A stretch of DNA of 64,000 nt from JANOZM01 sp031429355. Its GTDB lineage: Bacteria > Pseudomonadota > Gammaproteobacteria > Burkholderiales > Burkholderiaceae_E. Location: positions 310,001-374,000 of the forward strand of contig JANOZM010000016.1 of NCBI GenBank assembly GCA_031429355.1. Direction: 5' to 3'. The notes under the pieces are model-generated. The model searched no databases and was not told where the DNA came from. It was given only the letters and a program-made list of their open reading frames with translations. Made by a program: the position numbers and the translations under genes. Shown here piece by piece: positions 37,157 to 45,781 of the stretch; positions within the stretch are counted from its first letter, which is position 1; each line of letters starts with the position of its first letter.

Positions 37157-38060
37157 AACGCGGTGCAATGCGCGCCACAACGCTTGCGCGATTACTTTGG
37201 TCGTTTCGCTGGGTCAGTGCGCATTTGCTAATGCACAACAAAGTGGCCAAACAGGTGGTGCTACAGACGCATTGCCGCCGCAGACAAGCAGCACTGAAGC
37301 GGCTAAGCCGGCAAGTGACAGCAAAAAAATCAACTACGTTCTAGGCGTAAAGTTTAAAACGAACCAAGAGTTTGATAGTAAAAATGATTCGCATTTTTCA
37401 CCTGCCTTTGGGGTTCAATTAGGGCGTTGGAAAATTGGAACTAATCCCAATTTAGATGAGTGGTTAGCTTTTAGCGGTATTCGTAAAGACCCGACGATTT
37501 CTTACGATTTTTTAGATTTAAAAAATTGGAAACTCCAAACTTCCGTGCGCTTGCAAAACCTAGAGTCTAACCAAGCCTTTGAATTGGGCGATAAAGGCAA
37601 AAATACTGTGCGTGGGCGATTGCTTCTAACGCATCGCTTTAACGAGCATTTTTCGGCCGCTACCGAACTAACCCAAGACCTGTTAAATCGCGGCGACGGG
37701 TCCACATTAAGCTTTGGGGTCTCGCGCAATTTTGAAATCAGTTCAAAGTCATTGCTTGTTGCAAGTACTGGCATTACTTGGGCTAATGCCGCGCACTGGC
37801 GCACGTCAAACCTTGGGTTTATAAAAGCGCAAACGACCACCGGTGCTTTAAACTTCAACAGCCTTTCTTCAAATCCAGATGTAGGTGCGGGATTTGGTAG
37901 TTTAGGCGTCAGCCTTGGCTATCGTTATGGGCTTACCAAACAATGGGCCGTTTACGCCAATACAGGCTTTACCCGAGCAATCGCAGATCTAGAGACCGTT
38001 CGCGGCACGCGATGGCGGTCGAACTTTCAATTAGGTCTACTGTACTTTGGGCAATACTAA
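37149..38060 (+). CDS. MipA/OmpV-like outer-membrane protein
   Basis: A 303-residue exported protein with a signal peptide (cleavage near CAFANAQ), then a disordered Gln/Ser/Thr-rich stretch and a beta-strand-rich body of alternating aromatic and polar residues typical of a small outer-membrane barrel. Segments such as SLGYRYGLTKQWAVYANTGFTRAI and the final LGLLYFGQY resemble MipA/OmpV proteins, which scaffold murein hydrolases or act as porin-like barrels. The start overlaps alaA by eight bases and the gene ends at a strong terminator. Confidence 0.68.
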   Translation: MAKTRCNARHNACAITLVVSLGQCAFANAQQSGQTGGATDALPPQTSSTEAAKPASDSKKINYVLGVKFKTNQEFDSKNDSHFSPAFGVQLGRWKIGTNPNLDEWLAFSGIRKDPTISYDFLDLKNWKLQTSVRLQNLESNQAFELGDKGKNTVRGRLLLTHRFNEHFSAATELTQDLLNRGDGSTLSFGVSRNFEISSKSLLVASTGITWANAAHWRTSNLGFIKAQTTTGALNFNSLSSNPDVGAGFGSLGVSLGYRYGLTKQWAVYANTGFTRAIADLETVRGTRWRSNFQLGLLYFGQY

Positions 38061-38064
38061 AAAC

Positions 38065-38092
38065 AAAAAACCCAGCCGAAGCTGGGTTTTTT
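38065..38092 (+). terminator. Strong intrinsic terminator
   Basis: AAAAAACCCAGC, loop CGAA, then GCTGGGTTTTTT: a 12-bp stem with a stable CGAA tetraloop and a T run. It begins four bases after the preceding stop codon. The A run on the 5' side also allows termination of the converging binding-protein transcript. Confidence 0.93.
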
Positions 38093-38126
38093 GCGTGGTG
38101 CAAAGTTCGATTTAAACTCAAATCGA

Positions 38127-39265
38127 TTACTTCACAACCATCATCTGCGAACGCTTGCCACCTTTGTAGGTGTACAAAGTCAACGAACCGTCTTTGATAT
38201 CGCCTTTAGCATCAAAAGCAATTTTGCCAGTTACGCCGTCGTAGCTAATTGCAGCTAATGCTGGCAAGTACTTAGCCGAATCGGTGCTGTTGGCTTTTTG
38301 CATTGCTGCAACCATAACCATCATCGCATCGTAAACATACGGTGCATACACTTGAACATCAGCGTTGTAAGTTGTTTTAAAGCGTGCTTTAAATGCATCC
38401 ATACCGCCTTGCTTGTCCTTGCCTACGCCACCAGCTTCAGCACAAACTACTTGACCGTCAGCCATGCCTTCGCCAGCTAATTTACCCAATTCTTCCGAGC
38501 AAATACCGTCGCCGCCCATGAACTTCGCCTTGATGTCCAATTGCTTCATTTGGCGCATCATTGGGCCTGCAACAGCGTCCATACCGCCAAAGAACACTAC
38601 GTCAGGCTTAGCACCTTTGAGTTTGGTCAAAATAGCGTTGAAGTCTGTCGCTTTGTCGTTGGTAAATTCGCGACCAACAATTTTGCCGCCAGCTGCTTTA
38701 ACAGCTTTTTCGAACTCATCGCCAACACCTTGACCGTACGCTGTACGGTCGTCGATGATTGCGATTGCTTTGCCCTTAAGCTCTTTAACTGCGTAACGAC
38801 CTAAAGTGCCGCCCAATTGACCGTCGTTAGCAACAACGCGAAACGCGGTTTTGAAACCTTGTTGGGTGTACTTTGGGTTAGTAGCTGATGGTGAAATCTG
38901 AGCAATACCTGCGTCGTGATAAATCTTCGACGCTGGGATAGTCGTGCCTGAGTTCAAGTGACCGATAACGCCGCTTACTTTAGCGTCAACCAATTTTTGA
39001 GCAACAGTAGTGCCTTGCTTTGATCGCCAGCGTCGTCTTCAGAAACCAATTCAAACTTGATCTCTTGACCACCGATTTTGATCTTTTTTGCGTTCAAATC
39101 GGCGATAGCCATTTTGGCGCCGTTTTCGTTGTCTTTACCTAAGTGGGCGATGCCACCAGTTAATGGACCAACGTGGCCGATTTTTACTACGGTTTGTGCG
39201 CTAGCGTTAACTGCAAATACAGCCAAAGCTGAGGCAACTGCAACACCTAAAAATTGCTTTTTCAT
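38127..39265 (-). pseudogene. Branched-chain amino acid binding protein, frameshifted
   Basis: Periplasmic LivJ-type substrate-binding protein for a branched-chain amino acid ABC transporter. The N-terminal 90 residues (signal peptide ending NASAQ, then VVKIGHVGPLTGGIAHLGKDNENGAKMAI) and the remaining 290 residues (VDAKVSGVIGHLNSGTTIPAS to the C-terminus) lie in different frames. The break is near 39018-39025, where GATCAAAGCAAGG most simply lacks one C relative to GATCCAAAGCAAGG (family DDAGDPKQGT). Everything else is intact and well conserved, so a sequencing error or a very recent mutation is likely. No permease or ATPase genes adjoin it. Confidence 0.88.
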
Positions 39266-39612
39266 TAATGGATCTCCTAATCCTAAAAAAAAATTTGGTG
39301 CGACGTAGGGCCAACAAACCTCCTGTTAGCCAACCTTAAAATTAGGGAAACCCCGAATTTACAGATTTATCGCAACGCCGCGCATCCTAGCTGGAAACTG
39401 AGCCCTTGGCAACGACAACCCATTTGCCTAGGGAATTACCAACTACAAAGCACTCCGTACTTGCTGTAACGACGGTGCGAGCCTAGCAGTTGACCGTTGG
39501 TTCTAAGTAGCTCTACGCATACCGGCGTCCGTTTGCTAACCTTCGCTTGCCAACGCAGGACGGTAAAGTCAGGCATCATATGCAAATAAAAGTTGATAAC
39601 AAGGGACGCACA
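39266..39612. other. Intergenic region between binding protein and nfeD
   Basis: A divergent spacer without a supported gene. It should contain promoters for both sides; I see no convincing sigma-70 pair, hairpin or repeat in it. An AAGGGAC Shine-Dalgarno belongs to nfeD. Confidence 0.5.
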
Positions 39613-40050
39613 ATGACTTTGCAAGCGATTTGGTGGATTGCAGCGATCGTTTTAGTAATAGCCGAGCTGTTTACTGGCTCGCTTTACTTATTAGCGGTAG
39701 CCCTTGGTGCGCTGGCAGGGGGCATTGCCGCTTGGACCGGAACAGAAGTTTGGGTGCAAGCAATCGTTTGCGCTGTGGTTACTCTGGCCGGGATCGCCTT
39801 GGTTCGGCGCAGGCGGGCCTTAGCACCACCGCCACCGCCCAACAGGGAAAATCCTGATCTAATTTTAGATGTAGGCAATAAAGTACATGTAGAAAAGTGG
39901 GAAGCCAATGGCAGCGCACGGGTTAGCCATCGCGGAACGGACTGGGATGCGCAGTTTGAATCGAGTGAAACCGCTCCAAATTTGCCATCTGGGTGGTACG
40001 TTATTAAGGCCATCGACAACAATATTTTAATTTTAGTAAAGGGTGCTTAA
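39613..40050 (+). CDS. NfeD-like membrane protein
   Basis: A 145-residue NfeD-family protein with two or three membrane segments in residues 3-65 and a C-terminal OB-fold domain (about 80-145; LDVGNKVHVEKWEANGSARV ... WYVIKAIDNNILIL). NfeD proteins work with SPFH/stomatin partners in membrane microdomains and quality control. The partner follows here with a one-base overlap (TAATG). ATG 39613 has AAGGGAC upstream; the longer open frame is not family-like. Confidence 0.9.
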   Translation: MTLQAIWWIAAIVLVIAELFTGSLYLLAVALGALAGGIAAWTGTEVWVQAIVCAVVTLAGIALVRRRRALAPPPPPNRENPDLILDVGNKVHVEKWEANGSARVSHRGTDWDAQFESSETAPNLPSGWYVIKAIDNNILILVKGA

Positions 40051-40982
40051 TGGAAAAGCTTATCGTTTCAGCCTTTGTAGTCGCGTTAGTGGTGGTGTTT
40101 GTTTCTAAAACGCTTAAAGTGGTGCCGCAGCAAAACGCTTGGATTAAAGAGCGTCTAGGAAAATACGACAGTACCTTAGTGCCGGGCCTGCATTTCATCA
40201 TGCCGTTTGTAGATCGCGTGGCCTATAAGCATTCGCTTAAAGAAATCCCCATGGATGTACCGAGCCAAGTATGTATTACAAAAGACAACACGCAACTGAC
40301 GGTCGACGGCGTTTTGTACTTCCAAGTAACCGATCCAATGCGTGCCTCGTATGGTTCTAGCAATTACATTATTGCCATTACACAACTAGCGCAAACAACA
40401 CTGCGTAGCGTTATTGGTAAGTTAGAGCTAGATCGTACTTTTGAAGAGCGTGGCGTTATTAATAGCTCGGTCGTTGCCGCTTTAGATGAGGCTGCTCAAA
40501 ACTGGGGTGTAAAAGTACTGCGTTACGAAATTAAAGATTTAACGCCCCCCAAAGATATTTTGCATGCCATGCAGCAGCAAATTACTGCTGAGCGCGAAAA
40601 GCGCGGACTAATTGCGGCGTCCGAAGGCCGTAAACAAGAACAAATTAATATTGCTACAGGCGAGCGCGAAAGCTCGATTGCCCGCTCTGAAGGTGAAAAG
40701 CAAGCGTCTATAAATCGCGCGCAAGGTGAAGCGTCGGCCATTGTGGCGGTTGCTCGAGCCAATGCCGAGGCTATTTCGACAGTGGCTGCTGCGATCCAAC
40801 AAAACGGCGGTATTGATGCCGTTAACCTAAAAGTCGCCGAGCAGTATGTACAAGCCTTCGAAGAGCTTGCAAAGTCTACTAACACCTTAATTGTGCCCGC
40901 TAACATGGGCGACCTTGCAGGGATGATCTCTAGTGCAATGACCATTGTTAAAAGCCAAAATGGATCGGCCAACAAAAGTTAA
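40050..40982 (+). CDS. qmcA: SPFH/Band 7 stomatin-like protein (QmcA type)
   Basis: Membrane-anchored prohibitin/stomatin-type scaffold. The 310-residue product has one N-terminal membrane helix (3-25), the Band 7 domain (VVPQQNAWIKERLGKYDSTLVPGLHFIMPFVDRV ... WGVKVLRYEIKDLTPP), then a long Glu/Ala/Arg helical region that drives oligomerisation. It is coupled to NfeD, the usual partner. Likely function is assembling high-order rings with a membrane protease or chaperone. Confidence 0.92.
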   Translation: MEKLIVSAFVVALVVVFVSKTLKVVPQQNAWIKERLGKYDSTLVPGLHFIMPFVDRVAYKHSLKEIPMDVPSQVCITKDNTQLTVDGVLYFQVTDPMRASYGSSNYIIAITQLAQTTLRSVIGKLELDRTFEERGVINSSVVAALDEAAQNWGVKVLRYEIKDLTPPKDILHAMQQQITAEREKRGLIAASEGRKQEQINIATGERESSIARSEGEKQASINRAQGEASAIVAVARANAEAISTVAAAIQQNGGIDAVNLKVAEQYVQAFEELAKSTNTLIVPANMGDLAGMISSAMTIVKSQNGSANKS

Positions 40983-41003
40983 GCAAATTAGTACTGTTTT
41001 ACC

Positions 41004-42995
41004 GTGAGCACAGTTCGCGTAGCTACTAGCACCCCCGCGGCACCTTTAGTGCAAGCGGTAGTGGCTTTTCTTCAGAAATACGAGCCCTTTAGCCTAGTCG
41101 ACGACGCACTATTGTTAGCGTCGGCACGCCAAATGAAACTGGCTTACTTTGCTAAAGGCGACACCTTAATAGAACCCGGCAGTGGTACACCACAGCATTG
41201 TTTTATTGTGAAGCAAGGTGTCGTAGAAGGAACCCGCTTGGATGCAAATCGCATTGATGCGGTTTTGCATATGACACCGGGAGAAATATTTCCGGTCGGG
41301 GCACTCTCAGCCCGCAGGCCAGTCAGTACGATTTACAAAGCCAGTACCGACGTATTTTGTTGGCTAATGGGCGAAGCCGTATTGAATCAATTGATGCAAA
41401 ATAGCGCGGTGTTTTTAGACTTTACCAAGCGCCGAATGGGTGCCTTATTGGATTTGTCGAATCAGCAACAACAAACCCGCTACGCATCGCTAGCCGCGCC
41501 AATGCAAATGATGGCCACGCCACTAGCTGCCGTTATGCGCCATAGCCCGCTAACTGCACAACCAAGCGAATCGATTCGGCAAGTTTTTGAGCGCATGCAA
41601 AGCGCAAAAGTGGGTTCTATTTTAGTGGTCGATCAAGCCCAAGACAGCGCATCGCGCTTGTTAAAAGTAGCTGGCATATTTACCAAAGAAGATCTTATCG
41701 GTCGAATTTGTTTGCCCAGCGTCTCTTTAAATGATTCGATTGCTTCAGTGATGAGTTCACCGGTGCAAACCGCCCGTAGCGATCAAACCATAGCGCAGGC
41801 CATTATTCAAATGGCGCACCATAACATTCGCCATTTACCTATCGTCGATGCAGCAGGTGATTTAGTAGGCATTGTGACAGAGCGCGATTTGTTTGCCTTG
41901 CAACGCCAAAGTTTGCGCCAAATAAGTTCTGCAATTGATAACGCGCACGCAATTAGTAATTTGGTTGGCGTTTCTAATGACTTGCGCGCATGGTCTAAAA
42001 ATTTAGTCGCTCAAGGCGTCAAGCCCGCGTGGGTTACGCGTCTTATTAGCCGATTAAACGATCGCATAACTAAGCGTGTTTTAGAACTAACCGCAAAGCA
42101 ATTAAATTTCTCTTTCGATACTGTTTGTTGGATTGCATTAGGTAGTGAAGGGCGTGAAGAACAGACCATTGCGACCGACCAAGACAATGGTTTAATTTTG
42201 GCGTCGCCCGAGCAAAAAGAATTGGCGCTGTTATTTGCCAAGCAAGTAAATTTGCATTTAGATCAGTGTGGGTTCCCGTTATGCAAAGGCAATATCATGG
42301 GCAGCAACCCCGAGTGGTGCCGCACCGCGCAAGAATGGGCCGAGCAATTTAAGCACTGGGTAAACCACACCGATCCGCAAGCACTTGTAAGCGCCAGCAT
42401 TTTTGCCGACTTTCGCGCATTAGCTGGAAACCTCGAATTAGCCGTGCAATTGCGCGCAACCATTGCGCCCATCGCAACCCAAGCGCGGTTTTTAAAAGTG
42501 ATGAGCGACAACGCGCTACGCAATAGTCCACCGGTTGCTTGGACAGGTGGCGTGTTAGAGCAATGGCTGGGCAGCACCGAAGCGCCCATAGACATCAAGG
42601 TGCACGGCTCTGGCCTATTTGTTGATGCCGCGCGCGTTTTAGCATTGGCCCACAGCCTAAACGAAACCGGAACTGCTGATCGTTTAAACGCCTTGATTGA
42701 TCGCAAAATAGTTGTAGAAAGTGAAGGGCGCTCGTGGATTGATGCCTTCGAATTTATTCAAGGTTTACGGCTACGCTTGCAGCACCGACATGGTGAAAGT
42801 GATGCTGGTTTGGCTGACGCTGATGGCGTTAAATCTTTGGTAGCAACGGTTACATCACCAGGCAAAATCGATGGCCCAACCAATCCAAATTTGTTGCAAC
42901 CAGCAACGCTAAGCCCGTTAGATCAACGCATACTAAAAGAAACGTTTAGACAAGCGCGTAAGCTGCAACAACGCCTAGGGTTGGATTATCCGTAA
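41004..42995 (+). CDS. cNMP/CBS/DUF294 nucleotidyltransferase-like protein
   Basis: A 663-residue regulatory protein with four parts: a cyclic-nucleotide-binding fold (about 20-140), a CBS pair (about 180-310; MSSPVQTARSDQTIAQAI, IVTERDLF), a DUF294 nucleotidyltransferase-like domain with GSEGREEQTIATDQDNGLI near residue 383, and a DUF294 C-terminal substrate-binding domain. GTG start. The next gene, an exonuclease-like protein, starts at the base where this one ends. The pair is widespread in proteobacteria, often beside acetate/solute symporters, and its biochemical role is not established. Confidence 0.9.
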   Translation: MSTVRVATSTPAAPLVQAVVAFLQKYEPFSLVDDALLLASARQMKLAYFAKGDTLIEPGSGTPQHCFIVKQGVVEGTRLDANRIDAVLHMTPGEIFPVGALSARRPVSTIYKASTDVFCWLMGEAVLNQLMQNSAVFLDFTKRRMGALLDLSNQQQQTRYASLAAPMQMMATPLAAVMRHSPLTAQPSESIRQVFERMQSAKVGSILVVDQAQDSASRLLKVAGIFTKEDLIGRICLPSVSLNDSIASVMSSPVQTARSDQTIAQAIIQMAHHNIRHLPIVDAAGDLVGIVTERDLFALQRQSLRQISSAIDNAHAISNLVGVSNDLRAWSKNLVAQGVKPAWVTRLISRLNDRITKRVLELTAKQLNFSFDTVCWIALGSEGREEQTIATDQDNGLILASPEQKELALLFAKQVNLHLDQCGFPLCKGNIMGSNPEWCRTAQEWAEQFKHWVNHTDPQALVSASIFADFRALAGNLELAVQLRATIAPIATQARFLKVMSDNALRNSPPVAWTGGVLEQWLGSTEAPIDIKVHGSGLFVDAARVLALAHSLNETGTADRLNALIDRKIVVESEGRSWIDAFEFIQGLRLRLQHRHGESDAGLADADGVKSLVATVTSPGKIDGPTNPNLLQPATLSPLDQRILKETFRQARKLQQRLGLDYP

Positions 42996-43651
42996 TGTTC
43001 GATGGGCTAAAAAATACTGCGCTAGGACGAGCCGTGTTTGGTGGTTCTGGTGAAAAAAAACTAAGCCAAAATCGGTGGGTGGTGATTGATATCGAAACCA
43101 CCGGTTTAGACCATTCTATCCATAGCGTACTGTCCATTGGCGCGGTTGCCATAGTTGATGGTCAGGTGGATGTAAACGACTCCTTCGAAGCTTTTTTAAA
43201 ACAAACCGAAGCGAGTGCGTCGTCAAACATTTTGGTTCACGGCATCAGCACCCAACAACAACTAAACGGCAGCGACCCGCGCGTCGCGTTTACGGCATTT
43301 TTAGATTATGTTGGGGCCAGTCCCCTAATGGGTTTTCAATCGAGCTTTGATCGTGGGTTTTTAGCCCGCGCTGCGAAAGTTTGGGCGCAAGCCCCTTTGA
43401 GTAGCGATTGGCTCGATGTTGCCGAGCTAGCCCGCATGGCGTACCCAGAAACTAAAGCGCGCGCCTTAGACGATTGGTTAGCGGCATTGCAAATCGAAAA
43501 CTTGCAACGCCATAGCGCTATTTTTGATGCTTTGGCTACTGCAATGTTATTACAAGCCTTGCTTAAAAAACTACAGCAAACTAACAAAACCGATTTTCGG
43601 TCTTTGCAGGTCTTGGCGGCGCAAGCTAAGTTTGTGCCTCGGCCGCTTTAG
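42995..43651 (+). CDS. DnaQ-like 3'-5' exonuclease
   Basis: DEDDh exonuclease-fold protein of 218 residues. ExoI is VVIDIETTGLDHS with the metal-binding Asp-Glu pair, ExoII includes the Asp in GFQSSFDRGFL, and ExoIII has His/Asp in RHSAIFDALATAML. It overlaps the CBS-nucleotidyltransferase gene by one base and follows it in many genomes, so the two probably work together rather than in DNA proofreading. It lacks the polymerase-binding C-terminus of DnaQ epsilon. Confidence 0.88.
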   Translation: MFDGLKNTALGRAVFGGSGEKKLSQNRWVVIDIETTGLDHSIHSVLSIGAVAIVDGQVDVNDSFEAFLKQTEASASSNILVHGISTQQQLNGSDPRVAFTAFLDYVGASPLMGFQSSFDRGFLARAAKVWAQAPLSSDWLDVAELARMAYPETKARALDDWLAALQIENLQRHSAIFDALATAMLLQALLKKLQQTNKTDFRSLQVLAAQAKFVPRPL

Positions 43652-43662
43652 GCAATCACCAA

Positions 43663-44133
43663 CTAATCTTCTTTTTTAACGTTGCGCAAATTATTGTCTT
43701 TCATAATGCGCCCCTTCTCGCGGTCCCATTCTTTGTCTTTTTGGGCGTCACGTTTGTCGTGCTGTTTTTTACCTTTTGCCAAGCCAACTGATAACTTAAT
43801 GCGGCCATCTTTGTAGTGCAAATCTAGGGGTACGAGGGCGTAACCGGCGCGTTCTACCTTGCCAATTAGCTTGCTAATTTCGTCTGCTTTAAGCAGTAAT
43901 TTACGGGTGCGGGTAGGGTCGGGCAGCACATGGGTAGACGCCTCGGCAAGCGGCGTTATATGAGCACCCAGCAAAAACACTTCGCCTGACTGCACAATAA
44001 CGTAGGCTTCCTTAATATTGCCGCGCCCGCCACGAATGGCTTTAACTTCCCAACCTAGTAAAACGAGGCCCGCTTCATATCGCTCTTCGATGAAGTAGTC
44101 GAAAGTGGCTTTTTTATTCTCAATAATGCTCAT
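43663..44133 (-). CDS. smpB: SsrA-binding protein SmpB
   Basis: Partner of tmRNA in rescue of stalled ribosomes. The 156-residue product has the OB-fold core (NKKATFDYFIEERYEAGLVLLGWEVKAIR, LLGAHITPL) and the basic C-terminal tail GLAKGKKQHDKRDAQKDKEWDRE that inserts in the mRNA channel. It is divergent from ratA, a conserved arrangement. No tmRNA gene was recognised nearby. Confidence 0.97.
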   Translation of the reverse strand: MSIIENKKATFDYFIEERYEAGLVLLGWEVKAIRGGRGNIKEAYVIVQSGEVFLLGAHITPLAEASTHVLPDPTRTRKLLLKADEISKLIGKVERAGYALVPLDLHYKDGRIKLSVGLAKGKKQHDKRDAQKDKEWDREKGRIMKDNNLRNVKKED

Positions 44134-44204
44134 GACTTGCTAGAATCCGCGCTGAATCTTTTCGAAACGCATTTTTTAAAACACGATCATAACAGCGCTG
44201 CGCC

Positions 44205-44639
44205 ATGACCTCGGTCCGTAAATCAGTATTAGTAAGCCACAGCGCTCAGCGCATCTACGACTTAGTTGAAAAAGTTGAGGATTACCCGCATTTTTTGCCC
44301 TGGTGCAACATGTCCGAAGTGCATAACCGTACCGATCACGGCATGGAAGCTACTGTCGGCATTGGTTTGCACGGCGTTAACCAACGCTTTACTACCCTCA
44401 ATACCCATAAAATCGGCAAAGAAATAAAGTTAAAACTAAAGTCTGGCCCGTTTTCAAAGTTGTCGGGCACTTGGACTTTTACCCGTTTGCGCGACGATGC
44501 CTGCAAAGTCGAGTTAAACCTAGATTACGAATTTGCTAGTAATTTGCTAGATAAATTAATTGCCCCAGTGTTCGATCCCATTGCGGCTAGCTTAATTGAT
44601 GCTTTTGTGGCGCGCGCCGACAAACTGTATGGCAGCTAA
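44205..44639 (+). CDS. ratA: RatA/Coq10-family START-domain protein
   Basis: A 144-residue START/Coq10 protein (SAQRIYDLVEKVEDYPHFLPWC is diagnostic). In E. coli the homologue was described as the RatA toxin that blocks 70S assembly; in other organisms the family binds ubiquinone. It overlaps the rnfH start by 11 bases, the standard ratA-rnfH (RatAB) pair, next to smpB. Confidence 0.93.
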   Translation: MTSVRKSVLVSHSAQRIYDLVEKVEDYPHFLPWCNMSEVHNRTDHGMEATVGIGLHGVNQRFTTLNTHKIGKEIKLKLKSGPFSKLSGTWTFTRLRDDACKVELNLDYEFASNLLDKLIAPVFDPIAASLIDAFVARADKLYGS

Positions 44640-44991
44640 TCCGATCAAACTATTTGCAATTGAATGTTTTGAACAAACCATCGAGCGGGCAGAATTTGAG
44701 GTCGCTGCGGGCAGCACGTTAATGCAAGCGTTAGAAGCGTTGGTTGCAATTGGCTTTAAGCCACTAAGCCAACGCCTCGATTCGAATTCGTTGGATGCGT
44801 TAATTGCCGGTGACATTGGCGTTAATGGCAAGCGAGCCAAGCTAGAGCAATTGCTTCGTACTAATGATCGTATCGAATTTTATAGGCCTTTGCTTATCGA
44901 TACCAAACAGGCGAGGCAGCTGCGCGTTTTAGCTGAGCGCAGACGTCAAGCGCAAATACGGAGTCAGCCTAAAGTCAAAAAAGAGCCGTAG
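44629..44991 (+). CDS. rnfH: RnfH-family ubiquitin-like protein
   Basis: A 120-residue beta-grasp protein (ThiS/MoaD-like fold) of the RnfH/RatB family: IKLFAIECFEQTIERAEFEV, ALVAIGF, DIGVNGKRAKLEQLLRTNDRIEFYRPL. The C-terminal 30 residues are basic. Start ATG 44629 lies inside ratA. Known only as the conserved partner of RatA; function unresolved. Confidence 0.92.
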   Translation: MAANPIKLFAIECFEQTIERAEFEVAAGSTLMQALEALVAIGFKPLSQRLDSNSLDALIAGDIGVNGKRAKLEQLLRTNDRIEFYRPLLIDTKQARQLRVLAERRRQAQIRSQPKVKKEP

Positions 44992-45011
44992 TTTAGTAAA
45001 GGCTTTTGCCT

Positions 45012-45560
45012 TTAGCCCTTTTTACTGCAGTTATCAGCTATGTCGCGCTTTAAATCGTTAAGGCGTTTTGCACGCGCTTCGTCTGTCATGTACTCGCGTT
45101 CGCCGTTTTGTTTGGTCGTGCTTACGCGCACACCACTCTCGAGCGTACGCACACTGGCTTTGGTATCTTCGCACGCAGCGGCGTTTCTAGCATCACGCTC
45201 GCTATCAACAGCACGTTTTTTATCGGCTTGCTCGGCTTCAAGAGCTTTCTTTTTAGATTCTAAATCTTTATCGGCAACAGTCGGCTTTGCAGCGGTTTGA
45301 GCAGGCAATCCAGCTTTTAAATTAGCAGCAGCTAAGGCTACCGGATCGTTTTTGGCGGCATCGCCTTTAGCGTCAGGCTTTGCAACCGGTTTGGGCGCGG
45401 GCGCTTTAACCATTTGTGCTGGCGAAATGTTGGTCGGAGGCGGGCGATCGCTGTAAACCATACGACCATTGTCATCTTTCCATTGCCATTGTGCCGCAGC
45501 GATATTGGAGGCGCACAGGAGGGTTAAAGCAAAGACAGATTTCGAAGTAGTCGAGGTCAT
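45012..45560 (-). CDS. DUF4124 periplasmic protein
   Basis: A 182-residue exported protein: signal peptide ending IAAAQ, then the DUF4124 motif WQWKDDNGRMVYSDRPPP, an Ala/Lys/Pro-rich low-complexity middle, and a charged helical C-terminus with RTLESGVRVSTTKQNGEREYMTDEARAKR. Burkholderiales commonly carry such a gene upstream of guaB. Role unknown; probably envelope-associated. Confidence 0.85.
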   Translation of the reverse strand: MTSTTSKSVFALTLLCASNIAAAQWQWKDDNGRMVYSDRPPPTNISPAQMVKAPAPKPVAKPDAKGDAAKNDPVALAAANLKAGLPAQTAAKPTVADKDLESKKKALEAEQADKKRAVDSERDARNAAACEDTKASVRTLESGVRVSTTKQNGEREYMTDEARAKRLNDLKRDIADNCSKKG

Positions 45561-45750
45561 ATTGGATCGAGCCTATAGGTACAGAAAAACAAAGACAGAA
45601 AAAAGCATACTAGAGCGCCAATGATGGCAACATGAAGTGTGGCGGGCGGCTTCGCTAAGCTCACGCGGTTGCCGATTAGTGGGCGGCGGCTTTAGATAAA
45701 CGGTGGTTAAACGACGCAATGTGCCAGCCAAACCGCAATTTTACCAAGCG

Positions 45751-45756
45751 TATAAT
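45751..45756 (+). promoter_or_regulatory. Probable -10 box of guaB-guaA
   Basis: TATAAT, an exact -10 hexamer, 25 bases upstream of the guaB ATG, implying a leader of under 20 bases that is filled by the CAAGGAGA ribosome-binding site. No clear -35 is seen at 16-18 bases. Confidence 0.5.
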
Positions 45757-45781
45757 GCCGCTTTGCGCCAAGGAGAAATTG

